A stretch of 64,000 nt of DNA, from positions 310,001 to 374,000 of the forward strand of contig JARKIF010000002.1 in NCBI GenBank assembly GCA_029378245.1. The letters run 5' to 3'. Position numbers and translations under genes: made by a program. This document shows, in pieces, positions 54,661-64,000 of this stretch. The stretch is from Roridomyces roridus (Eukaryota > Basidiomycota > Agaricomycetes > Agaricales > Mycenaceae). The stretch's first letter is position 1. Each line of letters starts with the position of its first letter. The notes under the pieces are model-generated. The model was not told the origin of the DNA. It was given only the letters and a program-made list of their open reading frames with translations, and did not search any database.

Positions 54661-55464
54661 GCCCACAGCTCCACTTCCCAATGAGGAAGGTGACTGTGGC
54701 GCTGTTCTCGGCCAAGTCTTCGGCCATCATCCATGCTGCCGTAGCCTCGCCGCCTTTTGTTGTGGCTCGCTTGCCTCCCTTTCCTCTTGCTTCCATCCCG
54801 CTCTGCGCAAACCTTGACGCGTCCTCGTCATCCTCCCGCCCGCCATGTATGATATTGACAACGAGTCCTTCCGCTATCTGCTCTGCACGAGGGGCCGCCG
54901 CGGCTGTCGCTGAAGGGCGAATGGTCTTCCCGTATGTCGCAGTATCTCTTCCGTTTTGTGCCCGCCCTTGACCAATCTCTCTCCTTAGCGCACGAAGGCC
55001 ATGGGAATCTCTTCTGATTCCTACCCAGCAGCCCGCCAGCCCCTCCACGCCACCCTCGTAACACCAACCCCAAGCACGCCCAGCTCCCCTCGCCGCCTAC
55101 TGCATCCCGAATGACGATGCGGCGAGATGGTTGCGCTGAAGCCCCGACCTGCGCTCGCTCCCCGTCCTTAACCGACGAGTATGAACCCCACCGGCGAGCA
55201 CGCCAATCTCCTTCGCCTCATTCCCTGTTCGTTCTCACGTACAGACTCCTCCCTTTGCATACCGCGTCTGCTATCCATTCGTCTCTCCTCCCGATGTATC
55301 CATTATTTAGTTTTGTATAATTTCATTGTCAGCGGACTTGTACCATTTTGTTGCATAGCTGCTGACGGCAATTGATGTGCACACTGTTCTGATCAAAATG
55401 ATGCAGAAATCACCGCCACAGCACCGCCGCATTACCTTCCCGATCGGGAAGTGGAGCTGTGGGC
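54661..55464. mobile_element. Non-autonomous TIR element 3 (804 bp)
   Basis: The left end GCCCACAGCTCCACTTCCC at 54661 recurs inverted at the right end (finishing 55464), with further matches GGAAGGT and GGCG; arms are about 45 bp. Both sides are flanked by ATTT (54657-54660 and 55465-55468), a candidate 4-bp target duplication. The interior is GC-rich, with no transposase recognised. Confidence 0.75.
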
Positions 55465-55816
55465 ATTTTGAAACAAGTAATTAATCTGACAGTGATTATG
55501 ATCCGAGTCATTCTCTTTCCCAACTTCCACGTTCGACCGATTATCAAGTCCCTCCGTCCTACAGGCTGCGTGTATGCGAAAAGGACTGAAGGATACACGA
55601 AGCCACAGAACATGCGCCATCCGAAGCTCACGAGTCAACTGACAACTTCGAGAATGCTATCTGTCTCCTCATTGCAGCCTTGCAAACTAATACGCGCAAC
55701 TCATCTGTGTCCTCGCCCTTTCCGCCCGATAAAGAATAATAGAAAGTGCTCATATACTTAATACAATCCATCCCGGCAATAATTTACCATTCAAGAACTT
55801 CTGACTCTCATACTTA
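55465..55816. other. Intergenic region
   Basis: Flank between TIR element 3 and the TPR pseudogene; A/T-richer than the elements. No feature recognised. Confidence 0.4.
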
Positions 55817-56706
55817 TCAGCGCCCAATTTCCTCGGTCGCATCCTCATACTCTTCGCCGGATTCCTCGGTCGCAGTCTCATACGCGGTCTCGTCCTCTCC
55901 GTCCGATCCCACCTCCTCCTTTTCTGCCTCATAATCCAGCTTATCCTGTCTGAAATCATAGAACAAGAATTCCGGCTCGGGTGGCGCTGTTTCGATCTTT
56001 CTCTGCACATCCATCAATTCTTCGGCTACAGCTTCGGCCCTCTCAAATTTTCCTTGGTCTCTCAGATATCCTTCCAGCTGGATCAATGCCTGTTTGAGCT
56101 TTGGAAGGAAGTAGGTTTCTGTCTCTGACACTTTACGCAAGATTTCAACCGCTTCCTCGCAAGATGATAAGCACTCCTGTCACAGGTCCAATTGCCACAT
56201 TATGGAGGCTTGATCTCGGAGAATGGTTGCAAGAAAAGGTGATTCAACTGGAGCCAGTGAAACTAGCTCTCTGCACACCTCAATGGATTGCTTGACACTC
56301 TCAAGTGCTTCTTCTAGCTTACCAAGACTTGCCAATACAAGTGATAGTGAACGAAAACACTTTGCACCCAGATGTTGACTTCTGAACCCATCAAAGGCAG
56401 AAACATGCTGTAACAGGCCAGTCTTGTGCATATTATACAATTGTATGGCTTCCTGAATGCTGACTAGTGCTTCCGTCTCTTTTTTAAGCGCAGCAAGACA
56501 ATTACTGGAAACAATCAGAGAATCAATCAGCCGGTATTTTGCTTTCATCTTGGCTTCGAACCAGGGCCATGACACTGTTGCTTGTTTGGCTTTCTCAAGG
56601 GCTGCTTCTGGCTCCCCCAGATCTTCAAGAACTTGGGCAAGTTTGATTAGAATTTGTAACTTTGAGAGCTCCTTGAAGCCAACCACATCTAGTTCAACTT
56701 CTTCAT
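55817..56706 (-). pseudogene. TPR protein, C-terminal part, broken
   Basis: The minus-strand sequence from 56706 reads EEVELDVVGFKELSKLQILI, LAQVLEDLGEPEAALEKAKQ, KKETEALVSIQEAIQLYN and VLASLGKLEEALESVKQSIE, clear tetratricopeptide repeats. A TGA at 56180-56182 (after IMWQLDL) interrupts the frame, which then continues with ECLSSCEEAVEILRKVSETE, RDQGKFERAEAVAEELMDVQ and an acidic tail (EEVGSDGEDETAYETATEES) to 55817. The 5' side ends abruptly at about 56707, where TGTTGTCACGACAAG begins. The style resembles the gene at 9595-11959, but this is not a direct copy. Confidence 0.72.
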
Positions 56707-57049
56707 GTTGTCACGACAAGACTTGTTTCACGCGTCCAACAGCGGTAAGATGCTGTGGATTGGGTAGTGCGCTACTAAAGCTCGTAAAATGAACTGAATA
56801 AAAGTCTAGGAGAGGGTACAGAATACGACGACTAGCTACTGCTTTTATACTATGAGGAATAGATCTACGATGCTACACTAATTGTCCTGGTGTCCAACAT
56901 GCGTTATTGTCCCGCGCCTTTGTCGTCTCCTATTGTCGTGTCTCCACCGTGTCCTTCATAGAAGCCTGTCATGATCGGACAGTTCACTGATCGGAAACTC
57001 CTTCCCTTATCCACACTGTCGTTTATAATTATGAAACGATCCCACGTCT
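56707..57049. repeat. Possible LTR of the Ty3 element
   Basis: Lies between the last codons of pol (57050) and the point where the TPR frame breaks. It begins TGTTGTCACGACAAG, resembling the TG-start of gypsy LTRs, and contains TATA-like and C/T-rich stretches. I did not find a matching copy on the right side of the element, so this is a suggestion only. Confidence 0.35.
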
Positions 57050-57784
57050 TTAAATAATGTCTTCCTCGGCTTCTTCCTCAATCCGATCGAGACGGGGTTC
57101 CCATGACTTTAACGCTGTACGGCGCCAATGTATATCGGGTTTATTTGGCGTTGTCACGTGCGCAAATAGGTCAGCGCGTGACATTACCCCCTCTCTAGGA
57201 TTGGCGTCCTCGTCGATGTCGACAAATCGATTTTCATCGGGAATAAATAATTTCTTCTTCGAGTATTGTCGGGACTCCTCCTTTGGGACGAATCTTTTGC
57301 ATTCGCTGTCCCAATATCCCGCCGGGAGCGTGGGTAGCGTCCTGACATCAATGCTGTGTTCCCTGTTATATTTGTCCAACAGCTTCTTTGCATGTGTCAA
57401 GTTGCGCGATGGTTCCCACGTCCTTTCTCCCATCGGATAGTTCTTCCACTTTATTAAATATTGAAACCCGCGTCCCATCTTGCGGTGTTTCAGGATCTCC
57501 TCCACCTCATATTCCTCTTCGCCGGATATGATTTTCAGCGGCGGCCGTTTCTCCCTTCGATTCTCGGGCGGTTCCGTATACGGTGTGAGAATCGCCTCGT
57601 TGAACATCGGATGTGACTTGTCCGTGCTCGGCAATTTCAACCTATAGGAAGACGCTCCGACTTTCTCCAGGACCTCGTACGGTCCGAGCCTCCTATCTCC
57701 CAGCTTCTTTGAGGGTCTATCCGTCTGAATATTCGTCGCCTCAATCCAGACCTTGTCTCCCTTTTTAAATACCGGCGCTGGTCA
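57050..57784 (-). pseudogene. Pol C-terminus: integrase tail and chromodomain
   Basis: A TGA at 57782-57784 separates this from the integrase. It continues PVFKKGDKVWIEATNIQTDR, KKLGDRRLGPYEVLEKVGAS, then the chromodomain YEVEEILKHRKMGRGFQYLI, KWKNYPMGERTWEPSRNLTH, with the aromatic residues (Y...W...W) of the methyl-lysine cage. In chromoviruses this domain directs insertion to chromatin. It ends in an acidic tail at 57050. Confidence 0.85.
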
Positions 57785-60270
57785 CCATCGTAGGTTATAT
57801 GTTTTTTCCATTGTTTTTTGTGTTTTTTCTAATGCCGCTGTGGCTTCATCACGGATTTTCTTCATCTTCGTGCCAAACTCCTCGGCGGCCTCGTTCCTCG
57901 TTTCCACGGCGTTCTCGATCCCCTTCCAAGGGTGATAGCCGGTGTTTAAATAGAACGGCGAGGCTTTCGTTGCCGAGCTGGCCTTGTTGTTGTAACAGAA
58001 CTCCGCTAGGGAGAGCCATTCAGCCCAGTCTGTCTGGTGGTAGTTGATAAATATCCGGAGATATTTCTCAATCTCCTGGTTCATCCGTTCCGTCTGCCCA
58101 TCGGTTATCGGATGGTGTGCCGTACTCGGGTTCATTTCGATCCCCAGGATCTTATTGAGCTCCCTCATAAAGCCTCCTACATATCTCGGATCCCGATCCA
58201 AGATGATCTTTCGGGGTATCCCGTGATATCTAATCACACGATCACGTGTCAAACGCGCAACTCCTTCAGCCGTGATTTCCATGGTTGTGGGCTCCACGTG
58301 AATCATTTTGCTGAAAGTGTCCACCCAGACTTGAATCGCGTTGTGACCGTTGCTAATTGGTAACGGTCCGATCAAGTCCATCGAAATGATCTGCCAGGGT
58401 CCTTCCGCAATCTTGTGCGGGTTCAGCTTGCCCTGCTTGTGCCGAAGAACTCGTGACCTCTGACACGCTTCGCGCGATTTTACATACTCAGAAACATTGT
58501 TGCCGAGCTTCGGCCACCAGTAGTTTCGTTCAACGAGTTCCTGGGTCCGGTTCCCTCCGGGGTGTCCCACGATCGCCGGATCGTGATGGAGTCCAATAAT
58601 TTTATTTCTCAGTTCCGTGTTATGCGGAACGTAAATAAGGCCATTGTAGTAAACAATGCCGTCCTCCTCCTCCCATCTAGGGAGCTTCTTCAGTAAGGCA
58701 GACCTCACGCTGCCGTCCCTCTTGCGTTCCGCTCGGATCTCTTCCAGGAGCTCCTTCTCAACGCCTTCAAGCGTGATTTCCTGCGCTCGGAAATACTCGG
58801 GCTTAAGTAAGACAATTTCCTGATTGTCTTCCTTTCCCTGATTGTGATCCGCCCTGCAGGATAACAAATCGGCCTGCTTGTTCAAAGCTCCGGGCCGGTG
58901 CCGTAACGAGAAGTCATACTGTGACAACTCGATGATCCATCGTGCCTGCCGACAATTGATCTTCTGCGGCTTTTTGAAGTACTGGAGGTTCTTGTGATCT
59001 GTCAGAACCTCGAATGTGTGCCTTGCACCGAGTAAGAACTGCCTCCACTCATCAAGAGCGAGCATAATTGCGAGCATCTCCTTGTCATAGATCTCGTAAT
59101 TCCTCTCGGTGTCGCTCATGCCGTGACACATGAAAGCGACAGGCCTCCATACTCCTTCTTGGAACTGGCTGAGCACTGCTCCAACCGCTCCATCCGACGC
59201 ATCGGCCTCAAGCCGATATTCCCCGTCATCCGTTGGCAGCGCCAAGATGACATCCTCCGCGATCCGTTCCTTCAACTTGTTGATTGCCTTCTCCTGCTCC
59301 GGTCCCCAGGACCACGCAACCTTCCCCGTCAGCTTAGTGAGGGGCCTGGCAATGTCGGCAAAGCCGCGAACAAATCGCCGATAAAAGTTAACGAAGCCGA
59401 GGAACGCCTGCACTTGCTTGACGTTCTTTGGCATGGGCCACTCCATGATCCCTTTGATTTTCGCCGGGTCCATCCGCATGGAGTTGTGGGAAATAATTAC
59501 CCCGAGGTATTCCATCTCTGTCTTCTCGAATCCACACTTCTCGGGTTTCAAGAATAGTCTATTTTTTTCTAATGTCTCCAGGACGCGTGACACAATCCGT
59601 CTATGCTCCTCCAGGGAGTCCGTGTAAATTAAAATGTCGTCTAGGTATACAATCACATGGCCCTCGTTGATGAGATCTCGAAGGATATCGTTCATCATCG
59701 TTTGGAATGTGGCCGGTGAGTTGGTCAACCCAAAGAACATCACGAGCGGTTCGAACAATCCCCGATTGGTCCGAAAAGCCGCTTTCCATTCGTCTCCTTC
59801 CTTGATCCGCACGTTGTTGTAACCCCAACGTATGTCAAGTTTGGAGAAGAACCTAGCTCCTCGGAGTTTGTTGACTAGCTCCGAGATCAGAGGCAACGGA
59901 TACTTGTTCTTCACCGTCATCTCGTTGAGCTTCCGGTAATCCTGTACCGGTCGAAGGGACCCGTCCTTATTTTTAATAAAAAAGAACGCCGAAGCCATCG
60001 GCGACTTGGAAGGTCTGATCCGTCCACTCTTGAGATTCTCTTCAAGAAACTCGTTTAGCTTTTCTTGTTCGCCTAACGAGAGTGGATAGATCTTGCAATC
60101 GACAGCCTTTGATCCGGGCTTTAGTTCGATCGCATGATCCCAAGGCCGCTTTTCCGGCAATGAATCAAAAGACTCTTTTGCGAAAACCTTGACGTACTCC
60201 CGGTATTGCTCCGGGATCTTGTCTTCCGTCAATTTTTCTTTTTTCTGCCGAAGCCTGTTCGGCCATCTGT
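57785..60270 (-). pseudogene. Pol: reverse transcriptase, RNase H and integrase
   Basis: Reverse transcriptase: MASAFFFIKNKDGSLRPVQD, FFSKLDIRWGYNNVRIKEGD and the catalytic box HVIVYLDDILIY. RNase H: YRLEADASDGAVGAVLSQ and FEVLTDHKNLQYF. Integrase: the zinc finger HHDPAIVGHPGG...YVKSREACQRS, in which the first Cys of the Cys pair appears as Arg (58472-58474); then the D,D-35-E core IISMDLIGPLP, ILDRDPRYVGGF and TDGQTERMNQEIEKYLR. The frame is open across about 2.5 kb. It is joined to the protease part by a frameshift in an A run near 60240. Confidence 0.9.
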
Positions 60271-61283
60271 TGGGCCTGCGTTGCCTTGCTCCGCAGCTCC
60301 ACAACAGGCGCGAAATCGACCAACAGGATCGATTCGCCTTCTTCCACCGCTTCCTCCCGTGTGACACCTTTTCCGGATTTCAATCCGGTCATGCCACACT
60401 CAGCCGGACATCGGCTGAACTTCATGGTCTGGTCCCGCCAGTTGATCTCCGGGTTGTGTTTAAACAACCAATCATACCCAATAAATACACGTGCTTTGCC
60501 TAAGCCCGTGATCAGGAACTTTTGTCTTTCGACATGCGGGCCGATAGACATGATCATCTCCACGTAATGAGTGATCTTGCCTTTCGTGTTCTCGGTCCCG
60601 TCGGCATTCCTGGCCACAATCGGCATGTCGAGTTTTTTAAGCTCGAAGCCTTCGGCCTTGGCATAGTCCCTGTCCATGCACGTGGTGGTAAACCTGTTGT
60701 CCAGCAACGCACGGATGGCACGTGTTTTCCCCGTGTCCAGTGCTTCCAGCTGGACCGCCACCAACATCTCGTGGTGGACACGTTGCCTTTGGAACTCGCG
60801 TAGCTCCTGAGCTAGGCGCTGTTCCGATTCTCCCATAGCACGGCGTGCAAGCCATTGTGCGGCCTCTTTCTTCTTGAGTCCGAACGGCACCCGTGTATGC
60901 TTAGGCGCTACCTCCTCTTTCGAGGATTGAGCCTCCGCGGCATCGCCGCCCTTTTTCTTCTCACTATTTTTATCACTGGTTTGGGTTCCAGGGGCCTTTT
61001 TAAAAGCGCTCCAGCGCTTGTTCTCTGCATCCATGCGTTGATTTTTTAAATTACGTTTCCGGTTCTGATTCTCCAAAATACATATTTTTTGTGGCTTTTG
61101 TACTTCGCCTACAAGAAATTCTTGTATACTACGTTGTAGGCTAGTTTTTTCTATATAATTTACAGGTACGCTATTTTGCACATCATTCGTGCTGTCCGTA
61201 ACCGCCTCTAGCGGTGTAAACTGTCCATGGATAATAGATACCAGAGGGCACACCGGTTCGGCCTTGACCGGGCGCCCTAACAA
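60245..61283 (-). pseudogene. Pol: retropepsin-like protease region
   Basis: An Arg/Lys-rich spacer is followed by TRAIRALLDNRFTTTCMDRD, where the usual Asp-Ser-Gly of retropepsins reads Asp-Asn-Arg. KKLDMPIVARNADGTENTKG, HVERQKFLITGLGKARVFIG and YDWLFKHNPEINWRDQTMKF follow, typical of basidiomycete Ty3 proteases. The frame runs into the reverse transcriptase part but must shift by one base within A-rich DNA near 60240. The changed active site suggests the enzyme is dead or unusual. Confidence 0.75.
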
Positions 61284-61289
61284 AAACCC

Positions 61290-61993
61290 TTCTCACGGAG
61301 TATGTCCGCGAGAGCCTGCAGGTCCTCCTGCGTGTAGTCATCGGTCTTGATCGACCGGATATTAAATTTCTTCTTGGGAGGCTCCGGGCACTCCCGCTTC
61401 ATGTGGCCCTCCTTGCCACAATTGTAACACTTGAACGCAGCCTGCTGCGTTCAATCGACATCCATTGGCGCCGGGTTTCCGGGAGTGACCCGGGTGGCCA
61501 GATGGGGGGCTGTCCCCTGGGGCCTAGGCGGCGGCACCAGTGCCGTGGCCTTGGGGAATTTGGGCGGTGGCTGCTGCTGCGCCGGCGTCCAAAACATTCC
61601 TCCTCCCGCTCCCCAGCGAGAGTTGATGAGCTTCCCGCGCTCAATGATGCCGTTGATTGTCATCAACCGGCTTTTCAATCCCGAGTACGTCCCCGGGATC
61701 GCCACGCCACCAGCGTAAAGCTGTTTGCGGACCTGGTCCGAGACCAGGATTTCCAGTGCTTGACACAGGAACGTGTCATGCAGCTCGTTTCCGGGCGCGC
61801 AGCCCGCCTGCTCCGCGTTCAATTCGAACGACTGGAGGAGATCGGCCAGGGTGGATGTTCCCTGCCGTGTGCTTGACGTTCTGATCCGCGAACGTCGAAC
61901 TCCAACTCCGTCATGAACTCCTCGAAGGAGGGACGGAGCTGACCAAGGTGAAGATGCTTCGCCTTCCAGTTGCGTGACCAGTTTGCACCCCAT
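61290..61993 (-). pseudogene. Gag-like region with CCHC zinc knuckle
   Basis: The frame reads TSTLADLLQSFELNAEQAGC, LHDTFLCQALEILVSDQVRK and TYSGLKSRLMTINGIIERGK, then a Pro/Gln-rich segment to GNPAPMDVD. A TGA at 61451-61453 follows, and after it comes the zinc knuckle CYNCGKEGHMKREC (C-x2-C-x4-H-x4-C). A CGA-to-TGA change would explain the stop. Upstream of about 61900 a different frame (RPSFEEFMTELEF) looks more gag-like, so another shift is likely. Confidence 0.75.
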
Positions 61994-62001
61994 ATGGTGG
62001 T

Positions 62002-62048
62002 GATATCGCGTTAAGCCGGGTAATAACCCAAGGGCTTATTGCGATATC
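62002..62048. repeat. 16-bp inverted repeat at the retroelement 5' side
   Basis: GATATCGCGTTAAGCC (62002-62017) is inverted, with two mismatches, as GGCTTATTGCGATATC (62033-62048); the spacer contains GGGT...ACCC, a small inner stem. It sits just upstream of gag, where leader RNA structure or primer-binding sequence would be expected. Confidence 0.6.
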
Positions 62049-62646
62049 GCTGGGCAACGCATAAAGGGGTGTCCTGCTGCTGTTGGGTAGGTTTCTCGGC
62101 CTCCCGGCATCGCAGTGAGCGATCAAAAAAGGTTGATATGCCTTTTGCCGTTCCTCACGACCTCCGGCAGGCTCGGCACACTGATGGCGAGTGAATAATT
62201 GAATAAAAGTGCCTTTCTCGGGCGCCTAAAATTACAAGCCAGTAAATAAAATAAACAGTGATTAGACGCGCCAAGAGAAAAAATGACTATTTAAGCGCCA
62301 GCGGCGCTTGCGTCCCGCCCGCCGCCCGCCCCACAGGCACAATTCGCTACTGTACAGAAAATCACGCCCTACGCATCCGCACTGATCCTGCCGCCGCCGC
62401 ACCACCGCCTACGCCCTCACCGTACGCGCCGCCCCGCCCGCCGCGCTCGCCGCCCCGCCCCCGTACCCCTGCCCTACGCCCAACTAGCGCGCTTGTTGTC
62501 GAAAACCGCCTGCTGTTGATGTTTACCCCCGAGTAGCATGTAATCTGTTCCTTGTCAGCGGCTTGAATGAAAAAAAAAACAAAAACGATACAATGATGGT
62601 AATAAAAAGAGAAGAAAAAAAGCAGAAATGATGGGGACCACGCAGC
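62049..62646. other. Retroelement flank and C-rich low-complexity DNA
   Basis: Bases 62310-62480 are a run of CCGCC and CCGCCC motifs. No gene or LTR match was recognised. A-rich tracts follow at 62570-62630. Confidence 0.4.
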
Positions 62647-62706
62647 GGCCTACGCGGGTTGGGAGTCCCAAGGGCGAGTCTCTTCCCGGCGGATTACGGC
62701 TTGCGA
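62647..62706. repeat. Direct repeat, copy 1
   Basis: Shares TTGGGAGTCCCAAGGG, GAGTCTCTT and similar blocks with 63176-63238 in the same orientation, about 80% alike by eye. GGGAGTCCC is itself a small palindrome. Origin unknown. Confidence 0.65.
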
Positions 62707-63175
62707 GACGAAATGGGATGGGAAAAAGGGGGGGAAAGGGATAAAAAGCGAATGGATGCCTACCTGGTGGCGCCGCTACCGTTCGCATCCTCTGCTCGCT
62801 CCTACTCTGTCGCAGTGTGCGGTGTAGTCGTCGTCGTGCCCGCATGATCGTTTCGACCTCATAGAGCGTGCTCCCGGCGTCGCACCTCCTGCGCCATCCA
62901 CTTGCCCGGAGGCTTGCAGCCCTCCGTGCTTGCCTCCACAGAGACGCACCTCGGAATCATACGACTCCCTGCCACGTCACCGACCCGAATCTGCCGACTC
63001 TGCACTCCAAGACAACTGAGCATGAGGGGGACCTTGTTTCAGCGGGTGGTGTGTGTGGTCGAGAAGTGGGAGAGGGCGCGTGAAGCACTAATGAGGGAGT
63101 ATCATGTCGACTGTGGACAGTAATTAGAGGTAGGGTATATATACATATAGTGAGCAAAAGAATGAGGGAAGCGCT
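62707..63175. other. DNA between the two direct repeats
   Basis: No gene is supported. The stretch is GC-rich with short open frames on both strands. Confidence 0.35.
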
Positions 63176-63238
63176 GGCCGACGCGGCTTGGGAGTCCCAA
63201 GGGAGTGAGTCTCTTGCCTCCGGTTTACGGTGCGCGAG
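63176..63238. repeat. Direct repeat, copy 2
   Basis: Second copy of the 62647-62706 repeat (CTTGGGAGTCCCAAGGGA, GAGTCTCTTGCC), followed by purine-rich DNA. Confidence 0.65.
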
Positions 63239-64000
63239 GGAGGAGGGAGGGCATAGCAACGAGGACGTACCAGTAGGATAATGTGAACGTTCGTATGCCT
63301 AACATAGAGGTTGTATCGAGAGATGGCGTTCACGATGGCGTTGAGAACAAGCGCAGAGCCATAGGAATGCAGGCGGATCGACCTGAGCAACGTGTAGGGG
63401 GGCGGCGGCGATGCCACGTAGCCAGTGGTGCCATGGCAACGCACCCGGCGTATGCGCTGTGCGCGCATGCATGGTGTCGGGGGATGAAGAGGCAATGAGT
63501 CCTGGGTCACGAATCAGCACAAAAGCCCCATATCGAGGTGCACAGCGACGCACCGGAAGATACAGTCAACATCGAACGGATTCCCGAAACCAACGGCATC
63601 AAGGGTGAGGGTGCGGCTTATAAGGCATTCTGTGCATTGCGCGGAGTAGATGTCGAGTTGTGGGAGCCGTGTAGGGAGAGCTATTGCGAGGACGACAGTG
63701 GGAAGAAGAGAAAGCTGGACGATCACATGATCCATCAACAGTCCCAATTGCACAGAAGGTAAAATCGCCGACTGCCCATTCATCCACGAGGAATAGTAGA
63801 ACCAGATATTTGAGGCATGCCAAGAGCTACATTTAAAGTTCATTCCATGTACAATACGTGCGTAAGACGATCCAGACATGATTGATTTCGGATTCGGCAC
63901 GCGTTTGAGCGCGCCCTGGACCCGCTGCCGGATGGAATTCCAGTTTGAATGGTATATATAGTTCCTTTGACTATTCAAAGTGGTTGCTCACTCCCTGAGG
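63239..64000. other. Right end of window, possible terminal exon
   Basis: A plus-strand frame at 63538-63762 reads APEDTVNIERIPETNGIKGE, GAAYKAFCALRGVDVELWEP and a basic GKKRKLDD patch. It could be the last exon of a gene, but no upstream exon was found. The rest has no recognised feature. Confidence 0.25.

Larger units (their letters stand above)
57050..61993 (-). mobile_element. Decayed Ty3-type LTR retrotransposon with chromodomain (chromovirus)
   Basis: Minus-strand order is gag with a zinc knuckle, protease, reverse transcriptase, RNase H, integrase, chromodomain: the Ty3/Metaviridae layout with the C-terminal chromodomain that defines chromoviruses. Frames are broken at least four times (see the parts). 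The right-hand LTR and primer-binding site were not recognised. Because long stretches of frame survive, the insertion is not ancient. Confidence 0.88.

Noticed and set aside
60235..60260. Programmed ribosomal frameshift in pol at the A run
   Set aside because: The A-rich site is not in the codon phase a standard -1 slippery heptamer needs, and the shift required is +1; an indel in a homopolymer is simpler.
1..64000. CRISPR arrays, operons, ribosome binding sites
   Set aside because: The DNA is nuclear fungal; no regularly spaced repeats or bacterial signals were seen.

Overview
The window looks like nuclear DNA of a mushroom-forming basidiomycete (Agaricomycetes). Genes are split by many short introns (about 45-60 nt, donors often GTGCGT, GTACGT or GTAAGT), there are no operons, and the gene set is fungal: API5, a fungal ArAE/DUF2421 transporter, a class I sesquiterpene synthase, a metacaspase, an Rds1-type ferritin-like protein, F-box families and a chromodomain Ty3-type retrotransposon. 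I cannot name the genus. All splice sites were read by eye; gene ends are firmer than internal exon borders.

Layout. 0-9.3 kb: four genes, all on the minus strand: a DOMON/cytochrome b561 protein cut by the window edge, API5, a DUF2421-family membrane transporter and a proteasome-assembly-chaperone (PAC1-like) gene. 9.6-13.8 kb: a TPR protein with an N-terminal domain of the kind seen in fungal STAND proteins, then a decayed second copy of part of the PAC1-like gene, then an HPM1-type protein-histidine methyltransferase. 15-22 kb, plus strand: metacaspase, a broken kinase-like relic, a sesquiterpene synthase, and a secreted aspartic protease with a hydrophobic (GPI-like) tail. 22.7-28 kb: two low-complexity hypothetical genes, an F-box-like fragment joined to a 108-bp relic of a second terpene synthase, and an Rds1-like gene. 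29-38.4 kb: two paralogous F-box genes, a CAP/PR-1 secreted protein, a kinesin and a homocysteine S-methyltransferase.

38.5-52.8 kb is the most unusual part. It is a young duplication cluster holding four copies (A-D) of a small kinase-like gene with an HGDLHPRN catalytic loop, two copies of a Pro/Ser-rich gene on the opposite strand, and a protein with a PD-(D/E)XK nuclease-like motif. A unit of about 3 kb (Pro-rich gene plus kinase-like gene) is tandemly repeated. Copy D is a broken mosaic of C and B. Copy A reads through its C-terminus only if one intron is retained. A HemK-type methyltransferase next to copy B is a frameshifted pseudogene. A mitochondrial tRNA 2-thiouridylase (SLM3/MTU1) has lost its C-terminal end where it meets copy D. 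A fifth, older kinase-like relic lies beside the terpene synthase at 17.8 kb.

52.9-62 kb is repeat territory. Three terminal-inverted-repeat elements (682, 1039 and 804 bp, none with a visible transposase) lie almost back to back, each flanked by a short direct repeat. They are followed by a TPR pseudogene and a decayed Ty3 chromovirus on the minus strand, which may have inserted into that pseudogene. 62-64 kb has no clearly supported gene.

Functional links between neighbours are weak. The visible themes are proteostasis (PAC1-like, aspartic protease, metacaspase, F-box), protein and tRNA modification (HPM1, HemK relic, SLM3), and a fast-evolving multigene locus shaped by duplication, gene conversion and transposable elements.
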